Shown: one piece after another, positions 27,295 to 36,389 of the stretch
How positions within the stretch are numbered: position 1 is the first letter of the stretch
Layout of the letters: each line of letters opens with the position of its first letter
Assembly (NCBI RefSeq): GCF_001583415.1
Contig: NZ_CP014475.1
Location: 1,426,001-1,490,000 of the forward strand
Reading direction: 5' to 3'
From: Mycolicibacterium phlei
GTDB lineage: Bacteria; Actinomycetota; Actinomycetes; Mycobacteriales; Mycobacteriaceae
Length of the DNA stretch: 64,000 bases
Translations under genes and position numbers: made by a program
The notes under the pieces: generated by a model
What the model was told of the DNA's origin: nothing
The model's database searches: none
What the model saw: only the letters and a program-made list of their open reading frames with translations

Positions 27295-28317
27295 TCAACC
27301 GTGTGGGCGCCCAGCTAACCCGCCACGACCACGGCGAATTCGGCGATCATCCAGCGGAAAGGCCGGTTTCCGGCCCATCTCGAACCGGTCGGCCACCGTT
27401 ATCAAAACGTTATCTACGGGGCCGTCGGCGTCTTGATTTGATCCCCTGTCGAATTTGCTGGTCAACGCGGGTCGGGCGGCCAGTCCGACGGCGAGTCCGG
27501 CGGCGATGAACCCGATGCCCGCCCATACCGCCGGCCCGACCGGTTCCCCGGTCAGCGGCAGCGAGATCGTCGCGGCGGCGATCGGCGCGACACCGGTGAG
27601 CAACCCGGCCCGTGCGGCGCCCAGTGCGGACACGCACGAGTACCACAGGATGAACGCCACCGCCGTCACCCCGACGGCCAGATAGCCGATCGCCAGAATG
27701 TCGCCGGTATCGAAAGTCGCGGCCGCCCAAGGTCCTTCGGTGATGACCGCAGGCACCGCGAAGATCGCCGCGGCCAGCCAGGTGGTGTGCACCGACACGC
27801 CCACCGCGCCGTGTCTGCCCAATACAGGAACGGCCAGCAGGGTGAAGCCCGTCTCGCAGGCGAACACGGTCAGCGCCCACAGCAGACCCGTTGTGTCGCA
27901 ACGGCCGAGACCCTCGACCAGGATCGCGCCCGCGGTGACGACGACGGCCGCCGCCAGGACCCGCGGGCCCGGACGTCGCCGCTGCTGCAACGGGCCGACC
28001 ACCGCCAGCGCGATCGGTACGCACGCCACCGCCACCGCCAGCACCGCCGGTTCGGCGTGCGTGGCGCCGCGCACCAGTGCGACGTTGAACACCACCAGAC
28101 CGGTCAGTGCGACGCCGAGCAGCCACAGCCACTCCGCACCCCGAGGCCGGAGCAGTCGCCGCCCGGTGATCCGGGCCCAGCCCATCAGCAGCAGGCAGGC
28201 GACCGCATAGCGCAGCGCCTGCGCGGTGGACAGTGGCGCGTCGGCGAGGGCGCCGGATACCGCCGCGCTGCCGCCGACGAACGTCATGCCGAGAACGCCG
28301 GACAGGATGCTGGACAC
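27295..28317 (-). CDS. EamA-family (DMT) exporter
   Basis: A 340-aa integral membrane protein with ten hydrophobic segments arranged as two EamA repeats (segment 1 starts SSILSGVLGMTFVGG; a late one is WAGIGFIAAGLAVGLAA). The drug/metabolite transporter superfamily exports amino acids, nucleosides or drugs. GTG 28317 is the preferred start because the upstream extension (22 residues) is hydrophilic and overlaps the divergent regulator's promoter. The last 45 residues are charged, cytosolic and unusual for the family. It is divergent from a MocR regulator, a common pairing that predicts regulation by it. The substrate is unknown; proximity to ectABCD on the same strand is suggestive only. Confidence 0.88.
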   Translation of the reverse strand: MSSILSGVLGMTFVGGSAAVSGALADAPLSTAQALRYAVACLLLMGWARITGRRLLRPRGAEWLWLLGVALTGLVVFNVALVRGATHAEPAVLAVAVACVPIALAVVGPLQQRRRPGPRVLAAAVVVTAGAILVEGLGRCDTTGLLWALTVFACETGFTLLAVPVLGRHGAVGVSVHTTWLAAAIFAVPAVITEGPWAAATFDTGDILAIGYLAVGVTAVAFILWYSCVSALGAARAGLLTGVAPIAAATISLPLTGEPVGPAVWAGIGFIAAGLAVGLAARPALTSKFDRGSNQDADGPVDNVLITVADRFEMGRKPAFPLDDRRIRRGRGGLAGRPHG

Positions 28318-28323
28318 CCCGCC

Positions 28324-28343
28324 ATGGTCGCGCCAAGATGGTC
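28324..28343. promoter_or_regulatory. Direct repeat in the MocR/EamA divergent promoter
   Basis: ATGGTC occurs at 28324-28329 and 28338-28343, 14 nt apart start to start, between the two divergent start codons. MocR regulators often bind direct repeats in such regions, so this is a candidate site. Confidence 0.4.
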
Positions 28344-28374
28344 CGATATACAGGGCCAAGAGTGGGTGATTCAA

Positions 28375-29802
28375 ATGGGCCAAACGGCAGCGGGCACCGA
28401 CTTCCTGCTGCTCGACCGCGCCCGGGTTCCGGCCCGCGGGCTGACCGAGTGGCTGGTGGCGGCGCTGCGCGGCGCCATCGGCGACGGCCGGCTCGGTCCG
28501 GGGGCGCGGCTGCCCGCGACCCGCGCCTTAGCCGACGATCTGGGCGTCTCGCGCGGTGTCGTCGTCGAGGCCTACCGGCGGCTGGCCGACGAGGGGCTGG
28601 TCGGCGGCCGCCGCGGCGGCGGCACCGTGGTGCTGGCCCGGCCCACCGGTGCGCCGCGACAGCCGCAACGTCGACCGGCCACCGGCGCACTGCGGCTGCC
28701 GCGCCCACGGCTACCGGTGGGCGAGGGCGTCGACCTGTCACCGGGTGTGCCCGACCTGTCGGCCTTCCCGCGTAGCCTCTGGCTGCGCACGGAACGCGCT
28801 GTGCTCGCCGACACCGCACCGGAGGACCTCGGCTACGGCGACCCGCGCGGGCATCCGCGACTGCGGGCGGCACTCGCGCCGTGGCTGGCCCGCACTCGCG
28901 GGCTGCACGTCGGGCCCGATGACATCGTCGTCGTCTCCGGGGTCGCGCAGGCGATGGCGCTGCTCGCCCAGTTGCTACGCCGCGACGGCGTCGACGCCAT
29001 CGCGGTCGAGGACCCGGGATCCCGCGGCGCGGTCGACGAATTCGCCTACTGGGGACTGCATCCCGAACCGGTCCCGGTCGACGGCGACGGTATCCGGGTC
29101 GACGCGCTCGCCGCGGCCGGGGTGCGGGCGGCGTTCCTCACCCCGGCGCACCAGTTTCCAACCGGCGTGGTGCTCGCACCCCAGCGCCGCCGCGAACTGC
29201 TTGCCTGGGCCGCGGACGCCGACCTGGTCATCGAGGACGATTACGACGCCGAGTACCGCTACGACCGTGCGCCGGTACCCGCCCTGCACGCGTCGGCGCC
29301 GGAGCGGATCGCCTACGCGGGAAGCACATCGAAGAGCCTGGCGCCCGCGCTGCGGCTGGGCTGGCTGGTCCCGCCGCCACGTCTGTATGACGACGTGGTG
29401 GCCGCCAAGCACGCGACCGATCTCGGCAGCCCGACCGTCCCGCAGCTGGTGTTGGCCCGGCTGCTGGAAAGCGGTGAGTACGACCGGCATCTGCGTCTGG
29501 TGCGGTCGCGGCACCGGGCCCGGCGCGACGCGCTGCTCGGCGCGCTGCGCACCCATCTGCCCGAGGCGTCGGTGCACGGGGTGGCCGCCGGACTGCACCT
29601 GCTGATCACCCTGCCCGGCGCGGTCGACGACGTCGCGACGGCCGAGCGACTGCGCGACGCCGGGGTGCTGGTGCACCCGCTGTCCTGGCACCGCCGGCTG
29701 CCCGGACCACCGGGTATGGTCATCGGCTACGCGGCGCACCCACCCGACCGTTTGCGCGACGCGGCGGCCACCATTGCCCACGTCGTCGCGGGACGCCTTT
29801 GA
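28375..29802 (+). CDS. MocR-family (GntR plus aminotransferase) regulator
   Basis: A 475-aa chimeric regulator. Residues 15-85 form a GntR winged helix (LTEWLVAALRGAIGDGRLGPGARLPATRALADDLGVSRGVVVEAYRRL). Residues 110-470 form a class I aminotransferase-like domain with the PLP lysine in GSTSKSLAPALRLGWLV and the cofactor-stacking EDDYDAEYRYD. Members such as PdxR and GabR sense PLP or amino-acid adducts. The ATG at 28375 is 57 nt from the divergent exporter start, which it probably controls. The frame continues upstream opposite the exporter, but that part is shadow. Confidence 0.93.
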   Translation: MGQTAAGTDFLLLDRARVPARGLTEWLVAALRGAIGDGRLGPGARLPATRALADDLGVSRGVVVEAYRRLADEGLVGGRRGGGTVVLARPTGAPRQPQRRPATGALRLPRPRLPVGEGVDLSPGVPDLSAFPRSLWLRTERAVLADTAPEDLGYGDPRGHPRLRAALAPWLARTRGLHVGPDDIVVVSGVAQAMALLAQLLRRDGVDAIAVEDPGSRGAVDEFAYWGLHPEPVPVDGDGIRVDALAAAGVRAAFLTPAHQFPTGVVLAPQRRRELLAWAADADLVIEDDYDAEYRYDRAPVPALHASAPERIAYAGSTSKSLAPALRLGWLVPPPRLYDDVVAAKHATDLGSPTVPQLVLARLLESGEYDRHLRLVRSRHRARRDALLGALRTHLPEASVHGVAAGLHLLITLPGAVDDVATAERLRDAGVLVHPLSWHRRLPGPPGMVIGYAAHPPDRLRDAAATIAHVVAGRL

Positions 29803-29815
29803 GCCGCTGTCCCCA

Positions 29816-30868
29816 TTAGTCCAGGCGCAGCCCGGTGCTGACGTCGAAGCGGTGCACGTCGGCCGGGGTGGCTGAGAGTTCCACCCGGGTGCCGACGCCG
29901 ATCTCGGTCAGCGCGGCGGCGGGCACCACACTGGTCAGCCGGTGCTCGCCGGCGCGCACCGTGACGATTGCGCGGGGGCCGAGCAACTCGACGAGCTCCA
30001 CCGCCGCCGAGCCGGCGGGGCTCGGGGTGAGCAGAAGGTCGTCGGGACGGACACCCACGGTGACGGAGTCGGTGGCCGGGCCGCCGATGGTGAGGCGCAG
30101 CCCGCCCGCCGCGCGCAGCTCGCCATCGCTCACCGTGCCATCGATGAGGTTCATCTTCGGGCTGCCTACGAACGTGGCGACGAACGTGTCGGCGGGGCGG
30201 CGGTACACCTCCTCGGGGCGGCCGGACTGGGCGACGCGACCGTCGCGCATCACCACGATGCGGTCCGACAGCGTCATCGCCTCCTCCTGATCGTGGGTGA
30301 CGTACAGCGAGGTGACGCCGAGCTCGCGTTGCAGCCGTAGAAGTTCGGTGCGCATCTCGACGCGCAGCTTGGCGTCGAGGTTGCTCAGTGGCTCGTCGAA
30401 CAGGAACACCGCGGGTTCGCGGATGATGGCCCGGCCGATCGCCACCCGCTGCTGCTGGCCGCCGGACAGATCCTTGGGTTTGCGCCCGACCAGGTTGCCC
30501 AGCCCTAGCGAGGCGGCGATCTCATCGGCTCGGCGCAGCGCATCGGCGCGGTTGATCTTCTTGGCGCGCAACGGGAACGCGATGTTCTCTCGCACCGTCA
30601 GATGCGGGTACAGAGCGTAGTTCTGGAACACCATCGCCACGTCACGTTCCTTGGGTTCGAGGTTCGTGACGTCGCGGTCTCCGATGCGGATGACCCCTGA
30701 GCTGACCTTTTCCAGTCCGGCCAGCATGCGCAGCGAGGTCGTCTTGCCGCACCCGGACGGGCCGACGAGCACCGTCATACTGCCGTCGTCGAGGTGCAGA
30801 TCCAGGTCCGACACCACCGCGGCGGGGCCGTACGACTTGGTGACCTGCTCGAAGCTGACTGCTGCCAT
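29816..30868 (-). CDS. Sugar ABC transporter ATP-binding protein (UgpC/MsmK type)
   Basis: The 350-aa ATPase of a carbohydrate importer. It has Walker A GPSGCGKTT, the Q-loop VFQNYALYPHLTV, signature LSGGQQQR, Walker B FLFDEPLSNLDAKLR and the switch His in VTHDQEEA. A C-terminal OB/TOBE domain (about 240-350) is typical of the MalK/UgpC group. It is the last gene of the importer operon, 23 nt after the second permease. The ATG at 30868 removes a spurious 78-codon extension that overlaps the permease. ATPases of this class can be shared between importers. Confidence 0.96.
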   Translation of the reverse strand: MAAVSFEQVTKSYGPAAVVSDLDLHLDDGSMTVLVGPSGCGKTTSLRMLAGLEKVSSGVIRIGDRDVTNLEPKERDVAMVFQNYALYPHLTVRENIAFPLRAKKINRADALRRADEIAASLGLGNLVGRKPKDLSGGQQQRVAIGRAIIREPAVFLFDEPLSNLDAKLRVEMRTELLRLQRELGVTSLYVTHDQEEAMTLSDRIVVMRDGRVAQSGRPEEVYRRPADTFVATFVGSPKMNLIDGTVSDGELRAAGGLRLTIGGPATDSVTVGVRPDDLLLTPSPAGSAAVELVELLGPRAIVTVRAGEHRLTSVVPAAALTEIGVGTRVELSATPADVHRFDVSTGLRLD

Positions 30869-30891
30869 GTACGCGAAACCTTTGTCCGTCT

Positions 30892-31707
30892 TTAGTATTT
30901 GACCGCGCCGCCGCTGATGCCCTGAACCAGGCGGCGCTGGATGAAGAAGCTGGCCACCACCACCGGGATGATCGCGATCATGATCGCCGCGCTCATTGCG
31001 CCGATCTGCACCCCGCGGAAGGTGTTGAAGTTCGAGATCGCCACCGGCAGGATCGCGGCGTTGCCGGGGGCCAGAATCAGCCCGTAGAACATGTCGTTCC
31101 AACTCAGGGTGAACCCGAAGATCGCCGCGGCCCCGATCCCGGGGTAGACCTGCGGCAGCACCACCAGTCGGAACGCCTGCCAGCGGGTGAACCCGTCGAC
31201 GCGGGCCTGCTCCTCCAGCGACGACGGCACCGCCTCGAAGAAGCCGATGAGGAACCAGGTCACCAGCGGCAGAACGAAACTCAGGTGCGCGAAGATCACC
31301 GGCGCCAGCGTGTCGGTCATCCGCAGCGCCTGCGCCATGGTCAGGAACGGGAAAACCATCACCGCAGGCGGCACCACCTGGGCGGCCAGCATCCCAAACC
31401 GGGTCAGCGACCCGCCTGCGCGGTACTTGGCGATCACGTAGGCGCCCATGCTCCCCACCACCAGGCTCACCCCGACGGTGATGACTCCGACGGTGAGGCT
31501 GCGCCCGGCGGCGGCGAAGATGCCCGAATCCAGCACCGAACGCCAGTTGTCCAGGGTGGGGGAGAACAGCACCAGGAACGGCTCCGACATCTGGGCGGGG
31601 GTCTTGAAGCTCGCCAGCGCCACCCAGACGATCGGGAACAGCACGCAGACGAAGGCTGCGGTCAGCACCGCGATCCGCAGGATCTCCAGGCCACGTGATC
31701 TGGTCAT
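30892..31707 (-). CDS. Sugar ABC transporter permease (MalG type)
   Basis: Inner-membrane permease of 271 aa with six predicted helices. The EAA cytoplasmic loop is recognisable in EEQARVDGFTRWQAFRLVVLPQVYPG. A helix near the N-terminus (ILRIAVLTAAFVCVLFPIVWVALASF) and the C-terminal AISNFNTFRGVQIGAMSAAI are typical of MalG-type proteins. The ATG at 31707 overlaps the stop of the partner permease by 4 nt (ATGA). It forms the heterodimeric channel with that partner. Confidence 0.95.
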   Translation of the reverse strand: MTRSRGLEILRIAVLTAAFVCVLFPIVWVALASFKTPAQMSEPFLVLFSPTLDNWRSVLDSGIFAAAGRSLTVGVITVGVSLVVGSMGAYVIAKYRAGGSLTRFGMLAAQVVPPAVMVFPFLTMAQALRMTDTLAPVIFAHLSFVLPLVTWFLIGFFEAVPSSLEEQARVDGFTRWQAFRLVVLPQVYPGIGAAAIFGFTLSWNDMFYGLILAPGNAAILPVAISNFNTFRGVQIGAMSAAIMIAIIPVVVASFFIQRRLVQGISGGAVKY

Positions 31708-32564
31708 CGGGCCATGTCCTCCCTGTTGCGCTCCATAGCGCGGAACACCACCACGATCACCCCGAGCACCAGGACGAGCACGATGAACGCCATCGCGCTG
31801 GCCGATGCCAGCCGGAAGAACTGGATGCCCTCGAGATACATGAAGTACTGCAGGGTCTGGGTCTGGGTGCCGGGCCCGCCGCGGGTCGTAGCGTAGATGT
31901 ATTCGAACGTTCGCAGCGCGTCCAGTCCGCGCAGCAGCACCGCCACCGTTAGTACGGGCGCGAGCATCGGGATCAGCACCCGGCGCAGCAGGTACACGGG
32001 GCCCGCCCCGTCCACCCGGGCGGCCTCCAGCGGCTGCTTGGGCATCGACTCCAACCCGGCCAGGATCAGCAGCACCATAAACGGCGTCCACTGCCACACG
32101 TCGATGAACGCCAGTGTGATCAGGGCCCGGCCGGAGCCGAAGAAGTCATAGTCGGCGCCGACGGCGTGCAGCAGTGCCGGCACCGCACCGATCTGGTCGT
32201 TGAGCAGGAACCGGAAGATCAACCCGACCGCGATCGGGGTGATGAACATCGGTGCCAGCACCACCGCGCGGGCCAGATCCTTGGCCCAGCGCTGCCGGTA
32301 CAGCGACAGCGCGATGGCGAATCCGATCACAAGCTCGCAGCTCACCGCGATCACCACGTAGATTGCGGTGGTGCCGAACGCCTCCCAGAACGCCGAATTT
32401 GACAGCGCATCGGCGAAATTCGTGACGCCCACGAAGTCCGGGGTGCCGCGGTCGGTCAGCTTGTAGTCGGTGACCGACAGGTACAACGCGTAGCAGAGCG
32501 GGAACCCGACGGCCACGCCGAAAAGCGCCAGAAGCGGCGCCAGCATGCCGTACTTGAAGCTCAT
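31704..32564 (-). CDS. Sugar ABC transporter permease (MalF type)
   Basis: Inner-membrane permease of 286 aa with about six helices and the long periplasmic loop after helix 1 (YALYLSVTDYKLTDRGTPDFVGVTNFADAL). The EAA motif is in KQPLEAARVDGAGPVYLLRRVLIPML. It starts at the ATG at 32564, 40 nt after the binding-protein gene, and overlaps the second permease by 4 nt. The order binding protein, MalF type, MalG type, ATPase is the standard CUT1 importer arrangement. Confidence 0.95.
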   Translation of the reverse strand: MSFKYGMLAPLLALFGVAVGFPLCYALYLSVTDYKLTDRGTPDFVGVTNFADALSNSAFWEAFGTTAIYVVIAVSCELVIGFAIALSLYRQRWAKDLARAVVLAPMFITPIAVGLIFRFLLNDQIGAVPALLHAVGADYDFFGSGRALITLAFIDVWQWTPFMVLLILAGLESMPKQPLEAARVDGAGPVYLLRRVLIPMLAPVLTVAVLLRGLDALRTFEYIYATTRGGPGTQTQTLQYFMYLEGIQFFRLASASAMAFIVLVLVLGVIVVVFRAMERNREDMAR

Positions 32565-32604
32565 CGTCGGCCGCCGATCGACGTGGCCGCCGGATTCCCA
32601 TGTC

Positions 32605-33927
32605 TCACTTCTGGATCCGCTCCGCAGCCGCCTGGGCGTCGCGCAGTGCGTCGGCGACGCTCTTGTTGCCTGCCACCGCTTCGTTGAGCTCGGTGCCGAC
32701 GGCCTGGATCATCTCCTCACCGCCGTTGCCACGGGTCAGCGGCGAAGCATCGGAGAGGATCTCGCCGACGGTGCGGTAGTAGTCCTCACCGAAGCCGTCG
32801 GAGAGCACCTTCTCGTTGGTCAGCGAGCTCTCCCGAATCGCGGCGCCGCCCTTGGCGACCCGCTCGGCGTCGACCTCGGGCGAGGTGATCCACGAGACGA
32901 ACGCCCACGCCGCGTCCGGAGCTGCCGAGTTGGCCGGGATCGCCCAGCTCCAGGATCCGAGCACCGACTTGCCGCCCGGAATCGGCGCCAGGGCGAACTG
33001 GCCGGCCCGTTCACCGGAGGCTCCGGTCGGGTCGTTGAGCGCGGGCAGGTTCCAGTTGTAGGTGATCATTGACGCGGCCTGGCCGGACGACACCGACCGG
33101 AACGCCTCGTCGAACGCCCAGTTGAGGCTGTTCGCCGGGGCCGCAGTGCGGTAGGTCTCGATGTAGGCCTCCAGCGCGCGGGCCGCCTCCGGGGTGTCCA
33201 GGGTCGGCTTGCCGTCTTCGCCGTAGATCGAGCCGCCGGCCGCGAACAGCCAGTTGGCCCACTCCTCGAAGATCTTGTAGCCGCGCTGCGGCTGCATCGC
33301 GATGCCGGCGCGGCCGTCGGTCTTCAGCTTCTGTGAGGTGCTCACCAGCTCGTCGAGTGTGGTGGGCACCTGCACGCCGGCCTGCTTCAGGTCTTCGGTG
33401 TTGTAGATGTAGCCCAGGGCGTAGTTGTAGAACGGGACGCCGTAGTGGGTGCCGTCGACCTCGGTGATCTCGGTCAGCGACGGGAAGAAGTCGTCGGCGT
33501 CGTAGTCCGGTGTGTTGGCGATGCGCTCGTCCAGCGGCTCGAGGAAGTTCGCGGCGGCGAAGTCGTCCATCCACGGATAGTCGACGACGATGAGGTCGTA
33601 GGCCGGTTCGGCGGCCTGGAATGACGAGACCAGCCGGTCACGCATCTGGTCGAAGGTCATCGTCTCGATGTCGAGGGTGATGTTCGGGTACTTCTCGTTG
33701 AACTGCGGCACCAGTTGTTTGACGATGTCGGTGTCGGGCACGTTCTCCATCAGCACCCGCACCGTCGCCGTGGTATCGGTCGACACCTCGCCGACACCGG
33801 AGGACTCCTGCTCGCCGGAGCCCCCGCTGCCCGCACAGCCCGCCAGGGTCAGGCAGGTGGCGGCCACCAATGCGCTCCAGGCCATCGGCCGGTTCACCGA
33901 CCGACGGCGAAACTGTGGAATCTTCAT
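32605..33927 (-). CDS. Sugar ABC transporter substrate-binding lipoprotein
   Basis: A 440-aa extracellular solute-binding protein of family 1. The signal peptide carries an RRR-containing N-terminus and lipobox LTLAGC (Cys about 31), followed by a Gly/Ser/Glu linker. The mature part has features of sugar-binding proteins: NITLDIETMTFDQMRDRL, YDLIVVDYPWMDDFAAANFLEPLD, VPFYNYALGYIYNTEDLKQAG. A good GGAGAG Shine-Dalgarno precedes the ATG at 33927. The ligand is unknown; linkage to a dehydrogenase and a kinase suggests a polyol or sugar. Confidence 0.94.
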   Translation of the reverse strand: MKIPQFRRRSVNRPMAWSALVAATCLTLAGCAGSGGSGEQESSGVGEVSTDTTATVRVLMENVPDTDIVKQLVPQFNEKYPNITLDIETMTFDQMRDRLVSSFQAAEPAYDLIVVDYPWMDDFAAANFLEPLDERIANTPDYDADDFFPSLTEITEVDGTHYGVPFYNYALGYIYNTEDLKQAGVQVPTTLDELVSTSQKLKTDGRAGIAMQPQRGYKIFEEWANWLFAAGGSIYGEDGKPTLDTPEAARALEAYIETYRTAAPANSLNWAFDEAFRSVSSGQAASMITYNWNLPALNDPTGASGERAGQFALAPIPGGKSVLGSWSWAIPANSAAPDAAWAFVSWITSPEVDAERVAKGGAAIRESSLTNEKVLSDGFGEDYYRTVGEILSDASPLTRGNGGEEMIQAVGTELNEAVAGNKSVADALRDAQAAAERIQK

Positions 33928-33971
33928 GCGCTCTCCCTTTTTCCGATGGGTGAACCGGACCCCGGGCGGGG

Positions 33972-34751
33972 TCAGTCCATGTAGGCACCGCCGTTGACCG
34001 ACAGTGCCTCGCCGGTGATGAACCGGGCATCGTCTGAGGCGAGGAAGGCCACCGACCGGGCGACGTCGTCGGGGGTCTCAAGCCGCCCGAGTGGGGTCGC
34101 GTCGATCCAGGCCTGCTTCACCTGTTCCGGGGTGGTACCGGAAAGCGCTGCCTCCCATTCCAATTCACGCGACTGCATGGGGGTGGCGACGAATCCCGGG
34201 CACACGCAGTTGACCGTGATGCCGTGTTCGGCCAGCTCGAAGGCCATGGCCTGAGTCAGGCCCAGCACACCGAACTTGGAGGCGACATAGTCTGAAAGGA
34301 ACGGGACCCGGCCCTGTTTGGCCGCCATCGAGGCGGTGTTGATGATGGTGCCCTTGCGCCCGGTGCGGATCATCGCGCGGGCCGCAGCCTGCCCGCAGAA
34401 GAACACCGCCTTTAGATTGATCTGCAGCGAGCGATCGTACTGCTCCTCGGACACGTCGACGAACCGCGCCATCGCCGAGACACCGGCGTTGTTGATCCAG
34501 GCGTCGAGGCCCAGCCGGTCGGCGATGTCGTCGGCGAGCGCGGCGGCGCCAGCGCGGTCGGTGACGTCGAGGCGGTGGTGTTCGTGACCGGTTCCGGTCA
34601 GGCCTGCGGCGGTAGCGGCCGCGGCGTCGGCGTTGATGTCGGTCACGACCACGCGCCACCCGCGCTCGGCCAGCGTGGTGGCGATACCGCGGCCGATGCC
34701 GGAGCCTGCGCCGGTCACCACGGCGGTGCGGGTGGGGGAATTGGCGGTCAT
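33972..34751 (-). CDS. Short-chain dehydrogenase/reductase, probable polyol dehydrogenase
   Basis: A 259-aa classical SDR. Cofactor motif TGAGSGIGRG, NNAG (INNAGVSAM), catalytic Ser (NTASMAAKQG), Tyr-x-x-x-Lys (YVASKFG) and the PGFVATPM loop are all visible. An Asp after the second strand (TDINAD) predicts NAD(H) specificity. The ATG at 34751 has GAAAGG upstream and overlaps the kinase stop by 4 nt. In this operon it most likely oxidises an imported polyol to a ketose that the kinase then phosphorylates; that order is inference. Confidence 0.93.
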   Translation of the reverse strand: MTANSPTRTAVVTGAGSGIGRGIATTLAERGWRVVVTDINADAAAATAAGLTGTGHEHHRLDVTDRAGAAALADDIADRLGLDAWINNAGVSAMARFVDVSEEQYDRSLQINLKAVFFCGQAAARAMIRTGRKGTIINTASMAAKQGRVPFLSDYVASKFGVLGLTQAMAFELAEHGITVNCVCPGFVATPMQSRELEWEAALSGTTPEQVKQAWIDATPLGRLETPDDVARSVAFLASDDARFITGEALSVNGGAYMD

Positions 34752-36235
34752 GAACGGGCCTTTCGTGCGAGTCGGTGGGAAACGGGGGTGAGGACGTCGC
34801 CGAGGTTGCGCCACTCGGCGTAGGCCTCGGCGTAGGCGGCGGTGTTACGCGGGTCGGGGGTGACCGGGTCGCCCAGGATGCGGAACTGGTCGATCTGAGC
34901 CCAGTCGTCGACGAGTCCGACGCCGACGCCGGCGATCACCGCTGCGCCTAGCGAGGCGCCGGGATGGCCGATCACCGGCCACAGTTCGGTGTCAAGCACG
35001 TCGGCGAGGATCTGCTTCCACAGTGTGGACTTGCTGCCGCCGTTGGTGACCATCGCTTGCCGCAGCGCCACTCCCATCTCGGCGAAAACCTCGGTGTGGT
35101 GCCGGAATCCGAACGCGACGGCCTCCAGCACCGCGCGGTACATGTCCGCGCGGGTGTGCGCCAGGTCCACCCCGACGAACGCGCCCCGAAGATCGGGGTC
35201 GTGCAGCGGGCTCTTCTCGCCGAGAAAGTAGGGCAGGCAGAGGATATCGGCGGGTCGGCGCTCGACCGCCTCGGCGTCGAGGTCCAGCAGGTCCACCCCG
35301 CCGGTCAGCGTCTGGAACCAGCGGATCAGGCTGCCGCTGGTGGCCATGCAGCCGTTGGGGAGCCAGCGGCCCGGCACCGGGTGGGCGTCCAGGTACAGCC
35401 GGGCGTCGACCACCGGGCGGTCGGCGGCGGCCAGCACATCCCCGGCGCCACCGAGCTTGACCAGCCAGTCCCCGGCGGCGTTCACCCCGGCCGCATACGC
35501 CGACAGCACATGGTCGGCGCCACCGACGATAAGCGGCAGCCCGGCGGGCAGTCCGGTGGCCTCGGCGGCGTCCGCCGACAGCGTGCCCGCCTGCGAACCC
35601 GGGGCCAGGATCGGCGGCACGATGTCTTCGACGAGGTCGGCCGCGGCGAACATCGGCGGATAGTGCCGGCCCTCCAGTGTGCCGAGCCCGGACTCGATCG
35701 CCCAGTTCAGCTCGACGTGCGGGGCGGCTCCCAGCGCCATGAGCACCCAGTCGTAGGACCCGACCAGCCGCGCGGTGCGTCGCCAGTTCTCCGCTTCGTG
35801 GGTGCGCAGCCACAGCGCGGTGGGGGCCACCGACTGCTGGGTGATCGCCGACCCGGTGGCGGCGAGCACCTCGTCGGCGTCGAGTTGGCCGCGCAGCGCT
35901 TCGATCTCGGCGGTGGCGCGGGAGTCGTTCTGCAGCATGGCGCGGCGCACCGGAGCACCGGTGATGTCGACGGGTACGACGGCGGGCACCATACCGGTGG
36001 TGGCCAGTGCCCCGACCTCGGCACCGGGCACCCCGGACTCACTGAGTACCTCACGGATCGTGTTGTGTGCGTTGGCGAGCCACTGCGCGGGATCGGCTTC
36101 GGCATGTCCGGGTGCGTCCGCGTGTAGTCGGCTCTCGCGGGAGGACTGGGCCACAATGCGGCCCTCGGTGACGTCGACCAGCACCGTCTTGGTTCCCGTG
36201 GTGCCGATGTCGACACCGATCGTGAACTGCGGCAT
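34748..36235 (-). CDS. FGGY-family carbohydrate kinase
   Basis: A sugar kinase of 495 aa in the xylulokinase/glycerol kinase fold. The N-terminal phosphate loop reads VGVDIGTTGTKTVLVD-like (FTIGVDIGTTGTKT); the second nucleotide-binding region contains GGADHVLSAYAAG and GGAGDVL, and the C-terminal domain has VTNGGSKSTLWKQILADVLDTEL. The likely substrate is a keto-sugar made by the neighbouring dehydrogenase. ATG 36235 is preferred over 36250 because it has an excellent GGAAAGGA Shine-Dalgarno five nt upstream. It is the first gene of the minus-strand operon. Confidence 0.92.
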   Translation of the reverse strand: MPQFTIGVDIGTTGTKTVLVDVTEGRIVAQSSRESRLHADAPGHAEADPAQWLANAHNTIREVLSESGVPGAEVGALATTGMVPAVVPVDITGAPVRRAMLQNDSRATAEIEALRGQLDADEVLAATGSAITQQSVAPTALWLRTHEAENWRRTARLVGSYDWVLMALGAAPHVELNWAIESGLGTLEGRHYPPMFAAADLVEDIVPPILAPGSQAGTLSADAAEATGLPAGLPLIVGGADHVLSAYAAGVNAAGDWLVKLGGAGDVLAAADRPVVDARLYLDAHPVPGRWLPNGCMATSGSLIRWFQTLTGGVDLLDLDAEAVERRPADILCLPYFLGEKSPLHDPDLRGAFVGVDLAHTRADMYRAVLEAVAFGFRHHTEVFAEMGVALRQAMVTNGGSKSTLWKQILADVLDTELWPVIGHPGASLGAAVIAGVGVGLVDDWAQIDQFRILGDPVTPDPRNTAAYAEAYAEWRNLGDVLTPVSHRLARKARS

Positions 36236-36283
36236 GCCGTCCTTTCCCATCGGGTCGGTTAGACGATACCAACCGAGCTGTTA

Positions 36284-36310
36284 GATTCTCACATGTTCTG
36301 TGTGACAATC
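36284..36310. promoter_or_regulatory. Inverted-repeat operator between the kinase operon and btpA
   Basis: GATTCTCACA (36284-36293), 7-nt spacer, TGTGACAATC (36301-36310): the arms match at 9 of 10 positions. It lies in the 154-nt divergent promoter of the two catabolic operons. The TGTGA half-site recurs in front of the DeoR-type regulator gene at 38767-38790. Confidence 0.6.
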
Positions 36311-36341
36311 ACGGTATTTGGGCCATACTGACCCGAAGTGC

Positions 36342-36356
36342 TGTTATCAAATAACA
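36342..36356. promoter_or_regulatory. Second inverted repeat upstream of btpA
   Basis: TGTTAT-CAA-ATAACA is a perfect 6-bp inverted repeat with a 3-nt spacer, 34 nt before the ATG of the BtpA gene and AT-rich compared with its surroundings. It could be a second regulator site or overlap the btpA promoter. Confidence 0.45.
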
Positions 36357-36389
36357 CCGTCGACGAGATGACAACCCGAAAGGCGTTCC

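Noticed and set aside
29816..31102. 428-aa version of the ABC ATPase with 78 extra N-terminal residues
   Set aside because: The extension overlaps the permease gene and lacks similarity to ATPases; MAAVSFEQVTKSYG at 30868 is the normal family start.
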